Shown here one piece after another: positions 26,587 to 36,885 of a stretch of 64,000 bases of DNA. Source of the DNA: Geomicrobium sp. JCM 19038 (lineage in GTDB: Bacteria; Bacillota; Bacilli; Bacillales; Marinococcaceae). How positions within the stretch are numbered: the first letter of the stretch is position 1; each line of letters opens with the position of its first letter. Made by a program: the position numbers and the translations under genes. The stretch spans positions 146,913 through 210,912 of the forward strand of contig NZ_BAXA01000006.1 of the NCBI RefSeq assembly GCF_000698125.1, in the 5' to 3' direction. The notes under the pieces are model-generated. The model was not told where the DNA came from and did no database searches. It saw nothing but the letters and a program-made list of their open reading frames with translations.

Positions 26587-28197
26587 TTAACTCACCACGA
26601 ATCCTTCGAAATCGTTTTGAATGACGTGATCACAGATCTGTTTGAACATCGGAAAGCCACCGACAAAAATCGGAAAGCGGCTTTTGCGGTTTTCAATATT
26701 CGTACCCGTATACCAAGAATCCGTTTTTACGTATAACGTGTAGTCCGCAATCGTCTTGCATTCTTTACTCCAATTCGACACCGCTGCTTGAACGACTTCA
26801 ACATTCGTACTCCCTTTTTTCCTCGCATTCATAATCAAGTCCGTAATAAAGTCGACATGTTGCTCAATAGCAACCGGCATGTTCATAAGAACCGAAGGGC
26901 TTTGAGGTCCCGTAATCATGAAGAAATTAGGAAAATCATCCGTTGCGACTCCTAAATACGTTTGCACGGCCTCACCGTTTTGCCAATGCTCTTGAAGTGA
27001 TTGACCGTTACGCCCGTGAATATTCATCTTAAACAAAGACCCTGTGATCCCGTCGTACCCTGTGGCAAACACAATCTTATCAAAGTCATAAAGCGTCTTT
27101 GTCGTCTGGATCCCCGTTTTTGTGAGCACTTCAATTGGTTCTTGCTTCACATCCACGAGCGAAACGTGTGGTTCATTAAACGTTTCATAATATCCACTAT
27201 CAAAAATCGGCCGCTTTGCAGCGTAATAATACTCCGGACATAACTGCTCTGCGACATCTTCATCTCGAACAGTCGAGCGAATTTTTTTCCGAATAAAACT
27301 CGCTGCCGTTGCGTTGGATTCTTCGCTTATTAGTAAATCATTATACGCGGTTGGAAAAACAAACCCACCTTTATTCCATGCATGTTCATAGATTATTTCA
27401 CGCTGTTCTTTTGTTTCATCAAGCGCGGACACTTCGCGCCGATCCGTAGGCATGCCAAGACGAGTCGAATACATCAATTCACGGATTGAACTTCTATCGT
27501 TCTTTACGCCATCGATATAGTCATGCTCATACACGTAATTGTTCGCTGGCACTGCATACTGCGGCGTACGTTGGAACACCGTCAACGATTTGGCCTCTTT
27601 TGCAATCACCGGAATCGCTTGTACACCGCTCGACCCCGTCCCAATGACTGCTACGTTTTGATCTTGAAAATCCACCTCTTCGACTGGCCAATCGCCGGTG
27701 TGATACCATTCTCCCTCAAATTGTTCAAACCCTGGAATCGGTGGAACATTCGCTTTGGATAAACATCCTGTTGCCGCAATGAAATACTTCGCTGTTACAA
27801 TTTCACCGTCACTAAAATGAACTTTCCACAACTCGTTCTCATCTTCATAAAATGCAGCCACTACTTCTCGTTGAAACTGGAAATGCTTTTTTACGTCTAG
27901 TTCTTCTGCAACAAAGTGTAAGTAACGTAATATTTCTTTTTGAGAAGCAAACCGTGATGACCATGTCCACTTCTGATAGAGTTCTTCTGAAAATGTAAAA
28001 TTGTAGTAGATGCTTTCGGAATCACATTTTGCTCCTGGGTAACGATTCCAATGCCACACCCCACCAACATCATCCGCTCGCTCAAACCCTTGTACTGTGA
28101 ACCCAGCCTCGTGAAAACGATATACCGCATACAATCCTGAAAACCCTGCTCCTACAACAAGAACGTCATAATCTGTCTGACACGTTTGTTCTGACAT
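26587..28197 (-). CDS. Flavin-containing monooxygenase, Baeyer-Villiger type
   Basis: A 536-residue FAD/NADPH enzyme. The ATG at 28197 behind GGGAGGA is preferred. The FAD Rossmann motif is VLVVGAGFSGLYAVYR; the Baeyer-Villiger fingerprint FxGxxxHTxxWP appears as FEGEWYHTGDWP; the NADPH motif is VAVIGTGSSGVQA; and FATGYD closes the second domain. It resembles cyclohexanone and related ketone monooxygenases, which insert oxygen beside a carbonyl. No lactonase or alcohol dehydrogenase is directly adjacent, so the physiological ketone is unknown. Confidence 0.9.
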   Translation of the reverse strand: MSEQTCQTDYDVLVVGAGFSGLYAVYRFHEAGFTVQGFERADDVGGVWHWNRYPGAKCDSESIYYNFTFSEELYQKWTWSSRFASQKEILRYLHFVAEELDVKKHFQFQREVVAAFYEDENELWKVHFSDGEIVTAKYFIAATGCLSKANVPPIPGFEQFEGEWYHTGDWPVEEVDFQDQNVAVIGTGSSGVQAIPVIAKEAKSLTVFQRTPQYAVPANNYVYEHDYIDGVKNDRSSIRELMYSTRLGMPTDRREVSALDETKEQREIIYEHAWNKGGFVFPTAYNDLLISEESNATAASFIRKKIRSTVRDEDVAEQLCPEYYYAAKRPIFDSGYYETFNEPHVSLVDVKQEPIEVLTKTGIQTTKTLYDFDKIVFATGYDGITGSLFKMNIHGRNGQSLQEHWQNGEAVQTYLGVATDDFPNFFMITGPQSPSVLMNMPVAIEQHVDFITDLIMNARKKGSTNVEVVQAAVSNWSKECKTIADYTLYVKTDSWYTGTNIENRKSRFPIFVGGFPMFKQICDHVIQNDFEGFVVS

Positions 28198-28292
28198 CTT
28201 CGTAATCCTCCCAACTAGATTTCTATTCTTTAACTTATTATCCATTTATCTGTAATTTTCCTGTTTTTTACGGCGAATGAGCTGAACAACGA

Positions 28293-28335
28293 CAAAAAGC
28301 CATGTGGATTCTCAATGCCCGTCCACACGACTTTT
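28293..28335 (-). terminator. Terminator of the alkaline phosphatase gene
   Basis: Minus strand AGTCGTGTGGA pairs with TCCACATGGCT (two G:U pairs) and is followed by TTTTTG, just past the stop at 28347. Confidence 0.65.
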
Positions 28336-28346
28336 TTTAGATGAAC

Positions 28347-29437
28347 TTATAATTCTATATCTAACGCATTTGCGATTCGTTTAGGTAAATCGGTATTGTC
28401 CATTAATCCACCGAATTGTTCACTGCCTGGTCCGAAACTGTAGACCGGAACATCAACACCTGTATGGTTCGTTGTGCTCCACACCGGGTTGTCATTGCCA
28501 TCAAGTGCTAAACCACCCGTATCATGGTCACTCGCCATCACAACAAGCGTTTCTTCATCTTCTATCGCAAATTCAATTGCCTCGATATACGCCGCTTCAA
28601 ATGCTTCTGTATCAGTCATCGCCCAATCATAATCGTTTGCATGACCTGCCCAGTCAATTTGGCTTCCTTCTACCATGAGGAAGAAGCCCTCGTCGTTCTG
28701 ATCAAGCGCACTTAGCGCAGCCCCAGTCATCTCTTGAAGAGAAGGTTCATCCGTTTCATGACGATCCTGTTCAGGAGCCATTGCGTTGTTTGCGAACAAC
28801 CCGACAATTCGATCACTATTCGCAGAATGTAACTGCTCTGCATTTCGAGCAATCTCATAACCGTCCCGTTCAAAACGTTTCATGTAATTCATTAAGTATT
28901 GGTGACCACCTTCACTTTTCGGCAAGAAATAGCTTTCTCCTCCACCGAGTAACACATCAATATCTTGATTGTAAAACTGATTGGCAATTTCCATTTCATT
29001 GTTTCGGTTTGAAACATGGGAGGCAAACGCGGCTGGTGTCGCATGTGTAATTGTCGATGTCGCCACTAGCCAGTAGACCTTCCAGAGTCTTTCGCCGCTT
29101 CAAGAACCGTCTGCACACGCTCTCCTTCTGGGTTCAAACCAATGACACCGTTGTTCGTTTTCACTCCACTTGCCATCGCTGTACCCGCTGCTGCAGAATC
29201 TGTGACACGGTTGTTCGCAGAATGTGTCATCATGTGGCCAACTTGGTGTTCATCCCAGGCTGGCAACCCATCTTCTTTAAATGCTCGGTACACGCTCGCA
29301 TAGCCAGATGAGTACCCATCAGGAATCATAAAAATTACATTTTTCGCTTCGCCTTGTGCTTCGGCTTGCTCACTCACATCACCAAACCCTGCTAAAACAG
29401 CTGTTGCCACAACGGAACGAACGATCCACTTTTTCAT
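28347..29437 (-). pseudogene. Alkaline phosphatase (PhoA family), interrupted by a single frameshift
   Basis: The N-terminal part has a Sec signal peptide ending near QAEAQG and then NVIFMIPDGYSSGYASVYRA (first metal Asp) and VTDSAAAGTAMASGVKT (nucleophile Ser). Near 29066 one base is missing; restoring it links DSGRSTG to LVATSTITHATPAAFASHV. The C-terminal part has FFLMVEGSQIDWAGHAND, VVMASDHDTGG and TNHTGVDVPVYSFG with the remaining metal ligands. The repaired protein of about 363 residues is a secreted phosphomonoesterase used for phosphate scavenging. It is acidic, as expected for an exported protein at high pH or salt. Confidence 0.88.
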
Positions 29438-29662
29438 CCCAATTCCTCCAATGTTTGTGTTGTCACCGTTAGCGTAACAAGCGAACGTTAATCACATATT
29501 GGAGAAAGATAAATATTCGGTGGACCATTTAAAATGAGACTTTCCTGACACTGCTCTTCCTTAACGATCAGTCGATTGCTATACATTTAAACGAAGTCAA
29601 CTAGTACAATGGTCATCTCGAATGTTAATTATGTTAATGGGCAGTAAACAAAACGATGAAAA

Positions 29663-29687
29663 AAGACGAACCGAAATGGCCCGTCTT
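29663..29687 (-). terminator. Terminator of the M20 peptidase gene
   Basis: AAGACGAACC (29663-29672) and GGCCCGTCTT (29678-29687) form a 10 bp stem with two G:U pairs in the minus transcript, followed by TTTTTTC. It overlaps the stop codon. Confidence 0.7.
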
Positions 29688-31004
29688 ACTTGCTTGTCTT
29701 GACTTGTTCAGCAGTCGCCTCACTAACCTTCTCCAATCCACACCATGAACTTAATAAATTTGCATAAACCTTCGTCACTTGCTTCACACTCTCTAAATCA
29801 ACCCATTCATTGATTTCGTGGAAGTTCGCTCCTTCTGGACCATAGCAAATCGCATCACTGTCGTAATACAACTGGAAGAAACGGGCATCAGTCGTCGAAG
29901 GCAGTGTACGTCGCTTCGGCTGTCCTCCGATTACTTCTTCATGAGCATGATCTAGCGCTTGGAACAACAGCGACTGATCATCACTTTCTGTCGGCTCAGC
30001 GTGAAAACCATAAAATTCAATATGCGGTAGATGATCTCGAAACCATTCATCAGATTGCAACGCTTCGCGTAAATAGGCACGCATTTGCTCTTTACGCTCT
30101 TTGACTGTTTCTCCTGGAACGAGACCAATTCGCCCTTCAATCGTTCCAACGACAGGTTCATTCGATTCAAAGTCTCCAGAATGAAATTTGCCGATGTTCA
30201 TTTCAATGGGTTCCTCTTGATCTTTAAAAGCTGGATGAGTGACTTGTTCGTTTAAGTGTCGAACATACTGCTTTAAGGCATCAATGATTACTTGCCCTTT
30301 TTCAATCGCATTGCATTGAATATGCCATCTTGTGTATGCCGAACCGTATCATAGCGAACTCTGAACCATATACTCCCAACCTGAGCATAAGCCGCTTTTA
30401 AGCCAAATGGTTCAGGTATGAGTGCTGCTTTTCCTGTAAAACCCGCCTCTAAAGCAGCTAGCGCTCCATTACCTGTTCGTTCTTCATCCGGAACAAATTG
30501 TAGCATCACATTCGACTTCGGCTGATAGCCGGCTTTTTGGATGGCACGATACGCGAAGACCATCGCCGCTAACCCAGCTTTCATATCTGCCGCGCCACGT
30601 CCGTATAAACGACCGTCTTTCTCCGTCGGTTCATAAGGGTCTGTATTCCAGAGTGAAACCGGTTCAGGACTCACCACATCGGTATGTCCTTGGAAAATTA
30701 AGGCATTTTTCTCGCCTTCTGATCCATAGTGACTCCCTACGACAACATCACTATTCTCATAATCCCATTCCACCGGGGAAAAACCAGGATGCTTTGCAAT
30801 TGCTTCGATGTCTGGTTGAAAACGATCCACATGCATGTATAAATGATTTTGCAAGTAATGGGCAATATATTGTTGAATCGGTCGTTCTTCACCACTTATT
30901 GATTTATATCGAATTAACTCTTTTAGAAACTCTAGTTGATCATGCCAACTGTTTTCAATTTCTTCATGAATTGCAGTTATGTCTGAATCCTTAGCTGTTA
31001 TCAT
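29686..31004 (-). pseudogene. M20-family peptidase/deacylase (ArgE/DapE-like), frameshifted
   Basis: The first part (31004 to about 30330) contains [15 protein letters not shown] (first His/Asp), [16 protein letters not shown] (bridging Asp) and [14 protein letters not shown] (Glu-Glu). After one or more frame changes at about 30290-30360 the reading resumes as [18 protein letters not shown] and continues to TLPSTTDARFFQLYY and the late GANFHEINEWVD with the last His. Two metal ions are expected. The family hydrolyses N-acyl amino acids or dipeptides. The product is about 440 residues; the substrate is uncertain. Confidence 0.82.
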
Positions 31005-31094
31005 GATCTCACTCCCTAATAACTTTACTCACCTACAACATTCCCGCTAGTTCTACTCTAAAACTCCTATTTTTAAAGTGGAAAAAGACTAGAT

Positions 31095-31120
31095 GTTTCA
31101 CTAGGCAAACTCTAGGGAAT
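31095..31120 (+). promoter_or_regulatory. Candidate sigma-B promoter
   Basis: GTTTCA (31095-31100), 14 bp, GGGAAT (31115-31120) resembles the sigma-B consensus GTTTAA-N12-14-GGGTAT. It lies 36 bp upstream of the small membrane protein gene. Confidence 0.45.
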
Positions 31121-31156
31121 GTGACGTTATATCACGAACTCAAAGGAGCCAATCAC

Positions 31157-31297
31157 ATGCTTTGGACAATTATTGGTATCATTTTAATTTTATGGTTACT
31201 TGGTTTTATCGGCGGTGTCGGTGGTGGACTCGTTCACCTCTTACTAGTCGTAGCATTGGTTATCGTTATTATTCAATTATTAACTGGAAGAAGATAA
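31157..31297 (+). CDS. lmo0937-family small membrane protein
   Basis: A 46-residue gene. AAAGGAG precedes ATG, and the product begins MLWTIIGIILILWLLGFI, has a glycine-rich turn GGVGGGLVH, then a second helix and ends TGRR. This pattern fits the lmo0937 family of two-helix peptides. Such peptides are often stress-induced, matching the possible sigma-B promoter upstream. Function unknown. Confidence 0.75.
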   Translation: MLWTIIGIILILWLLGFIGGVGGGLVHLLLVVALVIVIIQLLTGRR

Positions 31298-31319
31298 CAG
31301 CACTCATATTATTTATTAG

Positions 31320-31347
31320 AACGAGCTAGATTGGGCTCGTTTTTTGT
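31320..31347 (+). terminator. Terminator of the small membrane protein gene
   Basis: AACGAGC (31320-31326) pairs with GCTCGTT (31335-31341), followed by TTTTTG. Confidence 0.8.
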
Positions 31348-31436
31348 ATGCATTGTTTATTCCCTGTAACGCTAAATGCGTTAAAGGCTAGGTATGACGT
31401 TACGAACAAAGAATTCGTAGCCTCTTCACATTTACA

Positions 31437-31940
31437 CTATACGAACACATACATCAGGACATCGTCCGCATAATCATTCGGACCACGCTTCCATTCGTTT
31501 CGTTTGCGACCCTCTTCAATAAATCCGAACCGTTCATACAAGTGAATCGCCTGCTCATTAGACGAGAGTACCCCTAAACTGATTTTTTCTAGGTAAGGAT
31601 TTTCTTTTGCCCAAGAAAGCAACTGCAGAATTAACAATTCACCGTACCCTTTTCCTCGATTTTCTTTGCTGATCATCATTTCGAATGATGCAGTATGCTG
31701 CAATCGAATCGGCTTTGGTGAATGACACCAAATATACCCAACCACAGCTTCATTTTCTACAGCTACAAACAACACTTCACGATCATTCATGATCGTCTGA
31801 TTCATCTCTTTTTCCACATCGTCTGCTTGTTTTGCCCACTCTGCCGGACTCGTAATCAGACCAATGTCTTCTTTAATAACTGAAGTTTGAATAGAATAAA
31901 TGGACATCGCATCAGATGACGTTGCCATTCGAATACTCAT
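31437..31940 (-). CDS. GNAT-family N-acetyltransferase
   Basis: A 167-residue acetyltransferase. ENRGKGYGELLILQLLSWA supplies the acetyl-CoA pyrophosphate loop (R/QxxGxG/A), and SSNEQAIHLYERFGFIEEG is the usual C-terminal motif. The ATG at 31940 behind GGAGGA is preferred; the longer frame would overlap the divergent gene at 32007. The acceptor is unknown; the L-amino acid/phosphinothricin-type subgroup is possible. Confidence 0.85.
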   Translation of the reverse strand: MSIRMATSSDAMSIYSIQTSVIKEDIGLITSPAEWAKQADDVEKEMNQTIMNDREVLFVAVENEAVVGYIWCHSPKPIRLQHTASFEMMISKENRGKGYGELLILQLLSWAKENPYLEKISLGVLSSNEQAIHLYERFGFIEEGRKRNEWKRGPNDYADDVLMYVFV

Positions 31941-32006
31941 GACTGTATTCCTCCAATTTTCAGAAGATATGAAATCAGATACACTATAGGTAAGAGGTGA
32001 GAATTG

Positions 32007-32303
32007 ATGAACTCTCAAACTACAACTAAAACAAGAGAGGGCGTATTCGGCCCAAGAAGCCACGCGTTCTTGTCAGTCCTGATCTACGGCATGCTCTTTG
32101 TCACTTTAATGGTTGCAACCGGTGGTTCAATCACCTTGGATAACTTACTACTTCCAATTGTAGCAATTTATGCCTCCGTAAGAATCATAGAATTCATCGT
32201 AAAGAGGCGACAAGAGAAAACACCGCAATGGCTCGTCGTAGGCTCCTTTGGAATCGGCGCTATAATGGCCGTCATGATGACTATTTTATCTTTGTCTACG
32301 TAG
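32007..32303 (+). CDS. Small membrane protein, unknown
   Basis: A 98-residue protein with a polar N-terminus and three hydrophobic helices (about 20-40, 45-62 and 74-96). The ATG at 32007 behind AGAGGTGA is used. It is divergent from the GNAT gene, with only 66 bases between the starts. No family recognised. Confidence 0.65.
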   Translation: MNSQTTTKTREGVFGPRSHAFLSVLIYGMLFVTLMVATGGSITLDNLLLPIVAIYASVRIIEFIVKRRQEKTPQWLVVGSFGIGAIMAVMMTILSLST

Positions 32304-32440
32304 AATAAAAAGTGCAGCGATTGATCTTCACGAAACTTAACAGGGACTTTTCATATGAAAGGCTCAAATCGCAACACTCTTTAATTCACATCACCTAAGT
32401 CTAGCCATCTCTTAATCGACCAAACCTTGCCGAACATCTA

Positions 32441-32474
32441 AAAAGCCCTCGTACCAACTGGTACGAAAGCTTTT
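32441..32474 (-). terminator. Terminator of the two-component/ABC operon
   Basis: CTCGTACCA pairs with TGGTACGAAAG around a two-base turn, flanked by AAAAGC/GCTTTT. It lies directly after the permease stop at 32476. Confidence 0.7.
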
Positions 32475-32475
32475 A

Positions 32476-35076
32476 CTACAGATTCTCCTGTTTTAACGTT
32501 TCAATAATGTTGTTTTTCTTCACTTTGGACATGGAGTAGGCCATTGCCATAGCGACGATGATAAACACACCAATGATAACGACGCTAATTTCAATCCAAG
32601 GCAGCTCAAATGCGTAGGAGTAGGCATTTTGATTGGTGTAATAGATGCCATACATGATGATCCCGCTTATTGGCAATCCATACGCTAAAGCTTTTATGCC
32701 GTAAAAGATACTTTCAAAGTAGATCATTTTGTTAAATGACCGAGGGGTCATTCCCATTGATTTAAGCATGGCGAATTCGCGTTTGCGAAGTGCGATACTC
32801 GTTGAAATGGTGTTTAAGATATTCGCAATAGAAATTAACGTAATGAGCGTGATAAATCCATACAAAAAGATGGAAATAATCATGACCATTTGTTGATCTC
32901 GTTGTTGCGCTTCATGCATATTCATCACGGCTGAATCAGAAACCTGATCCAATTGATCAATCTGTTCTTGAACGCGCTCTGGATCATCCGACTGCAAATA
33001 GAGTCTGTAATGAAACGGATCTGTTACTTGTTCTGTTAACGTATCAAACACATCTGCTGAGACGATGAGCGTCATTGAACCGGGCCATTGTTCAATGTAC
33101 CCTATAGGGTGTTCCGAAGTTAGTGCTCCAATTTCGATAGAGCCGACTTCGTCAAACGCCCATTCATTCGTGCTCTCTTCATACACTTCAATATCAACGG
33201 CAAACTCATCACCAACATCTGCTTTGATACTTTCAGCTTCAACAAACTTTCCAGCATCACCATCTTCGTATTGTAGATGATTAATGAGAATCGCTTGAGG
33301 ATTATCTGTATCCAAGAAAGGCGCTTGATCGACACCGATGTCTGAAACATACTCCGATAAGCTTGAGTCAGACAGACCGAACACTCGCACATAGTACGGA
33401 TAGCCACCGTCTTCTTTAAACTCAGGACTCATGTCATCCAATAATGCTTCGGGTAACTTCTCTTCCTCAACGATTGTTCGAAACATTTGAGCGCGATTCA
33501 TGCTAAAACGCTCAACCTCATCTAAGCTCGTCAATTCTTGTACGAGATGTTCCTCTTCATTTTCATCTGACTCTAGCTGAACACTAATATCAAAGTTCTG
33601 TTGAGCAGTTGATAATTCCAAGGATTTTGTAAACGCTGAACCAAAGTAAGATACAGACAAGAACAAGATGATGCTTACGACTAATGAGAATACAGTGACC
33701 ATGGAACGTTTCTTATTTCGTTTTTGATTTTTTAGTGCAATCTCACCTTCTACGCCAAAAAGAGAACGTACGAGGCGATTCGTCTTTACTTTACTTTTCG
33801 TTAATTTCACATCGTGTGATTGTCGAATTGCATCGATCGCCGTAATCCGTGATGCGCGCTTAGCTGGAATATACGTTGAAATAAAAATCGTAAGCGCAGC
33901 AATTACTGCTGAAATAATGAGTGCTTCCGGAGACACCACCATCAATAACTCTGTTTCAACACCCATGTCTTCCATGATTGAACCGATAATCGAAAGCGTT
34001 ACACCAATTCCTAGTATCCCTGCAACCATTCCTAATGGGATCGCAAGTAAGCCAATAATAATGCCTTCAAAATAAACCGAATTACGCTTTTGTCGTTTCG
34101 TCGCTCCCACGCTTGATAACATTCCCAAATAACGAGAACGTTCCGAAACGGAAATCGCAAAGGAATTAAAGATTAGTGCAACAGAGCCGACAACGATGAT
34201 CGCCATAATAATAGAGATCAATCCGTAAAGAACCGATTGCATTGAATCACTCGCAGTAATCCCACTCGCTCGTAATAGATCATCGTTAAAGAATGGTCGG
34301 TCAAGTCCGATTTCTTCCCCGAAGGTTGTTAGGTCGTCATAAACGCCTCGGTCCACGTTTGGCACTGACATGAACGCAGCAACATCGTTATGTGCATCAT
34401 GAGTGTTGTCAGTGAGGAGGCGAATCATTGAGTATCCAGGTGACCATGATGATTCCCATAATGGCTTCTTCGTGACTCCAACAATTGTGTAGGTCTCATC
34501 TTGTACGTTCGTTAACGATTCTTCACGCTCGCCGTCAATCATTTGCAGTGAGTACGAGCTCGTTCGTGTTTCTTCACTTGCGATGTATTCACTCGTTCGA
34601 TCACCAATTGCGACAGTTACAGTATCACCAATTGCGTAATTAAACTGATTCAATGCCCGAAGATCTTCAGAGATGACGACTTCATCAGGGGCATGTGGCA
34701 AGCGCCCATCGAGAAGTTCGATTTGCATCGTTTCAAAGGCCACTGGGTTTAAGTCTCGCACATATAAGTACGGTTTTGCTGAGTCGGGGCTTTCTTCAAA
34801 CTCTGCATACCCATGCTCCCGCATTAACGCCACATCACCTAGCCAGTCACTTTCTTCAAGTGCTCGCAAATGTTCATGTTGAACTTCTTCAAAACCGACA
34901 TGCCAATCCCCTGAGCTCGTCACAGCTTCTCGTTTCATAAGATCTAAAAACGTGGAACCTAACGTAGCAACCGCCATAATCATCGCTACAGAAATAATCG
35001 TACCGATTAACGTAATCAGCGTACGCTTTTTGTTTTCCTTCAAGTGACGGATCGTCACTTTGTTCACGATATTCAT
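32476..35076 (-). CDS. FtsX-type ABC transporter permease
   Basis: An 866-residue permease with ten or so helices: one near residues 17-38, an FtsX block near 280-400 ending before KLTKSKVKTNRLVRSLF, another helix near 450, and a C-terminal FtsX block near 740-855. Two large acidic extracellular domains (about 40-270 and 475-730) lie between. SSVGATKRQKRNSVYFEG and KSMGMTPRSFNKMIYFES are the two coupling repeats. With its ATPase and two-component neighbours it resembles peptide-antibiotic sensing/efflux or lipoprotein-handling exporters. The start overlaps the ATPase stop (ATGA). Confidence 0.9.
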   Translation of the reverse strand: MNIVNKVTIRHLKENKKRTLITLIGTIISVAMIMAVATLGSTFLDLMKREAVTSSGDWHVGFEEVQHEHLRALEESDWLGDVALMREHGYAEFEESPDSAKPYLYVRDLNPVAFETMQIELLDGRLPHAPDEVVISEDLRALNQFNYAIGDTVTVAIGDRTSEYIASEETRTSSYSLQMIDGEREESLTNVQDETYTIVGVTKKPLWESSWSPGYSMIRLLTDNTHDAHNDVAAFMSVPNVDRGVYDDLTTFGEEIGLDRPFFNDDLLRASGITASDSMQSVLYGLISIIMAIIVVGSVALIFNSFAISVSERSRYLGMLSSVGATKRQKRNSVYFEGIIIGLLAIPLGMVAGILGIGVTLSIIGSIMEDMGVETELLMVVSPEALIISAVIAALTIFISTYIPAKRASRITAIDAIRQSHDVKLTKSKVKTNRLVRSLFGVEGEIALKNQKRNKKRSMVTVFSLVVSIILFLSVSYFGSAFTKSLELSTAQQNFDISVQLESDENEEEHLVQELTSLDEVERFSMNRAQMFRTIVEEEKLPEALLDDMSPEFKEDGGYPYYVRVFGLSDSSLSEYVSDIGVDQAPFLDTDNPQAILINHLQYEDGDAGKFVEAESIKADVGDEFAVDIEVYEESTNEWAFDEVGSIEIGALTSEHPIGYIEQWPGSMTLIVSADVFDTLTEQVTDPFHYRLYLQSDDPERVQEQIDQLDQVSDSAVMNMHEAQQRDQQMVMIISIFLYGFITLITLISIANILNTISTSIALRKREFAMLKSMGMTPRSFNKMIYFESIFYGIKALAYGLPISGIIMYGIYYTNQNAYSYAFELPWIEISVVIIGVFIIVAMAMAYSMSKVKKNNIIETLKQENL

Positions 35077-35755
35077 GGACGAATCACCTCATCGCTCGCC
35101 ACTTTCCCATCTTCAATTGAAATGACGCGATCCGCTTGTAAAGCAATGCGGTCATCATGAGTAATGACAATGAGCGTCTGGTTATACGTCTTATTGAACA
35201 TCTTTAGTAGGTCAATGATTTCTTTACTGTTCTTACTATCCAAGTTCCCTGTCGGCTCATCGGCAACATGATCGCAGGATTACTAATGAGTGCACGACCG
35301 ATCGAGACACGTTGCTGTTGACCGCCTGACAATTGATTTGGCAAATGCGTTAAACGTTCTTTTAAGCCCAACAATTCGACCGTTTCATTAAAGTGTTTGT
35401 CATTTACTTTATGACCGTCTAACAAGACAGGTAAAGTTATATTCTCTTCGACGGAGAGAATCGGTAATAAATTATAAAATTGATAAATAAGTCCAATTTG
35501 CCTTCTTCTAAAAATAGCTAAGTTCGTTTCATTTAACTCATAAATATCGGTATTATCAACGAGTACTTTCCCACTACTCGGCTGATCAACGCCACCTAAC
35601 AAATGAAGAAGCGTTGACTTACCTGAACCTGAAGGTCCAATAATTGCGATAAATTCCCCTTTTTTCACTGAAAATGAAACGTCATCTAACGCTTTTACCG
35701 CCGTGTCACCTTTGCCATACACTTTCGTTAGCTTATCAATCGTTACTATATCCAT
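35073..35755 (-). pseudogene. ABC transporter ATP-binding protein (LolD/MacB type), frameshifted near Walker B
   Basis: The ATG at 35755 (GGGGG upstream) gives a 227-residue ATPase after repair. Walker A is IGPSGSGKSTLLHLLGG, the Q loop RRRQIGLIYQFYNLLP and the signature NQLSGGQQQRVSIGRAL. One base is missing near 35266; restoring it produces IMLADEPTGNLDSKNSKEI and the ITHDD switch region. It powers the FtsX-type permease, whose start overlaps this stop. The intact remainder makes an assembly indel likely. Confidence 0.87.
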
Positions 35756-35885
35756 CGTTTCTACCCCCACTAGTTTCTTGCTACATTTAGTGTAAGCATC
35801 TAACATGACGGTTTCGTGACTCGTAGAATGACAGTTTAGTCACTTGCAGTAACGAGTCGTATGAGCTAGCTTTAGTCGCAACAAC

Positions 35886-36885
35886 TTATACGACTCGTTT
35901 ATAGAACTTAAGCGAAAACGTTGTTCCGACCCTTCTTCACTTGTTACCTCAATATCACCATGTTGTTTCGTTACAATGTTTTGAGCCATTGCGAGTCCGA
36001 TGCCGACGCTATTCTCCCCAGCATTACGCCCTTTATAGAACCGTTTGAAAATGTAAGGTATATCTTTAGCGGAGATTCCCTCACCTGAATCTCGAATACG
36101 AAGCTCATGATAAATGGCGTTCTCATTGTATTGAATTGATACAATTCCTCCATCACCTGTATGTTCCACTGCATTTTTTAAAAGATTAATAAGTGCTTCT
36201 TTCGTCCAATTGTAGTCGGCAATAAGAACACGCTCTTCTACCCTTCAACGTCTAGTGTAATGCCCTTCACTTCAATTGGAATAAGTAGCGGATTTAAAGC
36301 ATCAGTAATGATGCTTTTGACGGGAACTTTTTCACGTTTAAATTCAATTGTACCTGCATCAATTTTGGACAGTTTTAGTAAGGATGTGACGAGCCAGTCC
36401 ATTCGTTCCAGCTGGTGTTGAATCGTTTTCGTAAACGTCACTCTCCGCTCGGGCGTTAATTCACTTCCTTGCAATAAATCTGCCATCACCGTCATTGACG
36501 TGATTGGTGTTTTCAATTGATGAGAGATATCTGAAATGGCCTCCGTCAACTTCTTGCGATCTCCTTCAAGTTCCACATTGTATTCTGCTAAACGAGACGT
36601 TACTTTATAGATATCATTTTTTAGAATGCTAAGTTCGCCTTCTTCATTGTCACGAACGTCTAAACGGTAAGATCCAGCATTTATTTCTTTTAAGTATGTT
36701 GATAGCTGCTCGATCTTACGATACCGCTTTGTTGTAAAAACAATAAAAGAAACGAGCATTACGATTACAAGTGCAATCACAATAAATAACGAAAAATTAG
36801 GCACTAGAAGACTTGCCCCAATTGCTATACTACCGATTACAATTTGCCAACTTATAAATAAGCGAAATTCGCGATTGCGATACAT
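35886..36885 (-). pseudogene. Sensor histidine kinase with two single-base frameshifts
   Basis: The ATG at 36885 behind CAGGTGA starts MYRNREFRLFISW. Two closely spaced membrane helices (about 10-50) with almost no extracellular loop suggest an intramembrane-sensing kinase. DHp follows with SDISHQLKTPITSMTVMADL (phospho-His). One base is missing near 36239 (restored: VEERVLIADYNWTKEALINL) and another near 35925 (restored end: TTFSLKFYKRVV). The ATPase domain shows NLLKNAVEHTG, RDSGEGISAKDIPYIF and SVGIGLAMAQ. It probably senses the state of the neighbouring ABC transporter. Confidence 0.83.

Noticed and set aside
29051..29311. Plus-strand ORFs opposite alkaline phosphatase
   Set aside because: Cys/Arg-rich antisense shadows; the phosphatase motifs on the minus strand explain the region.
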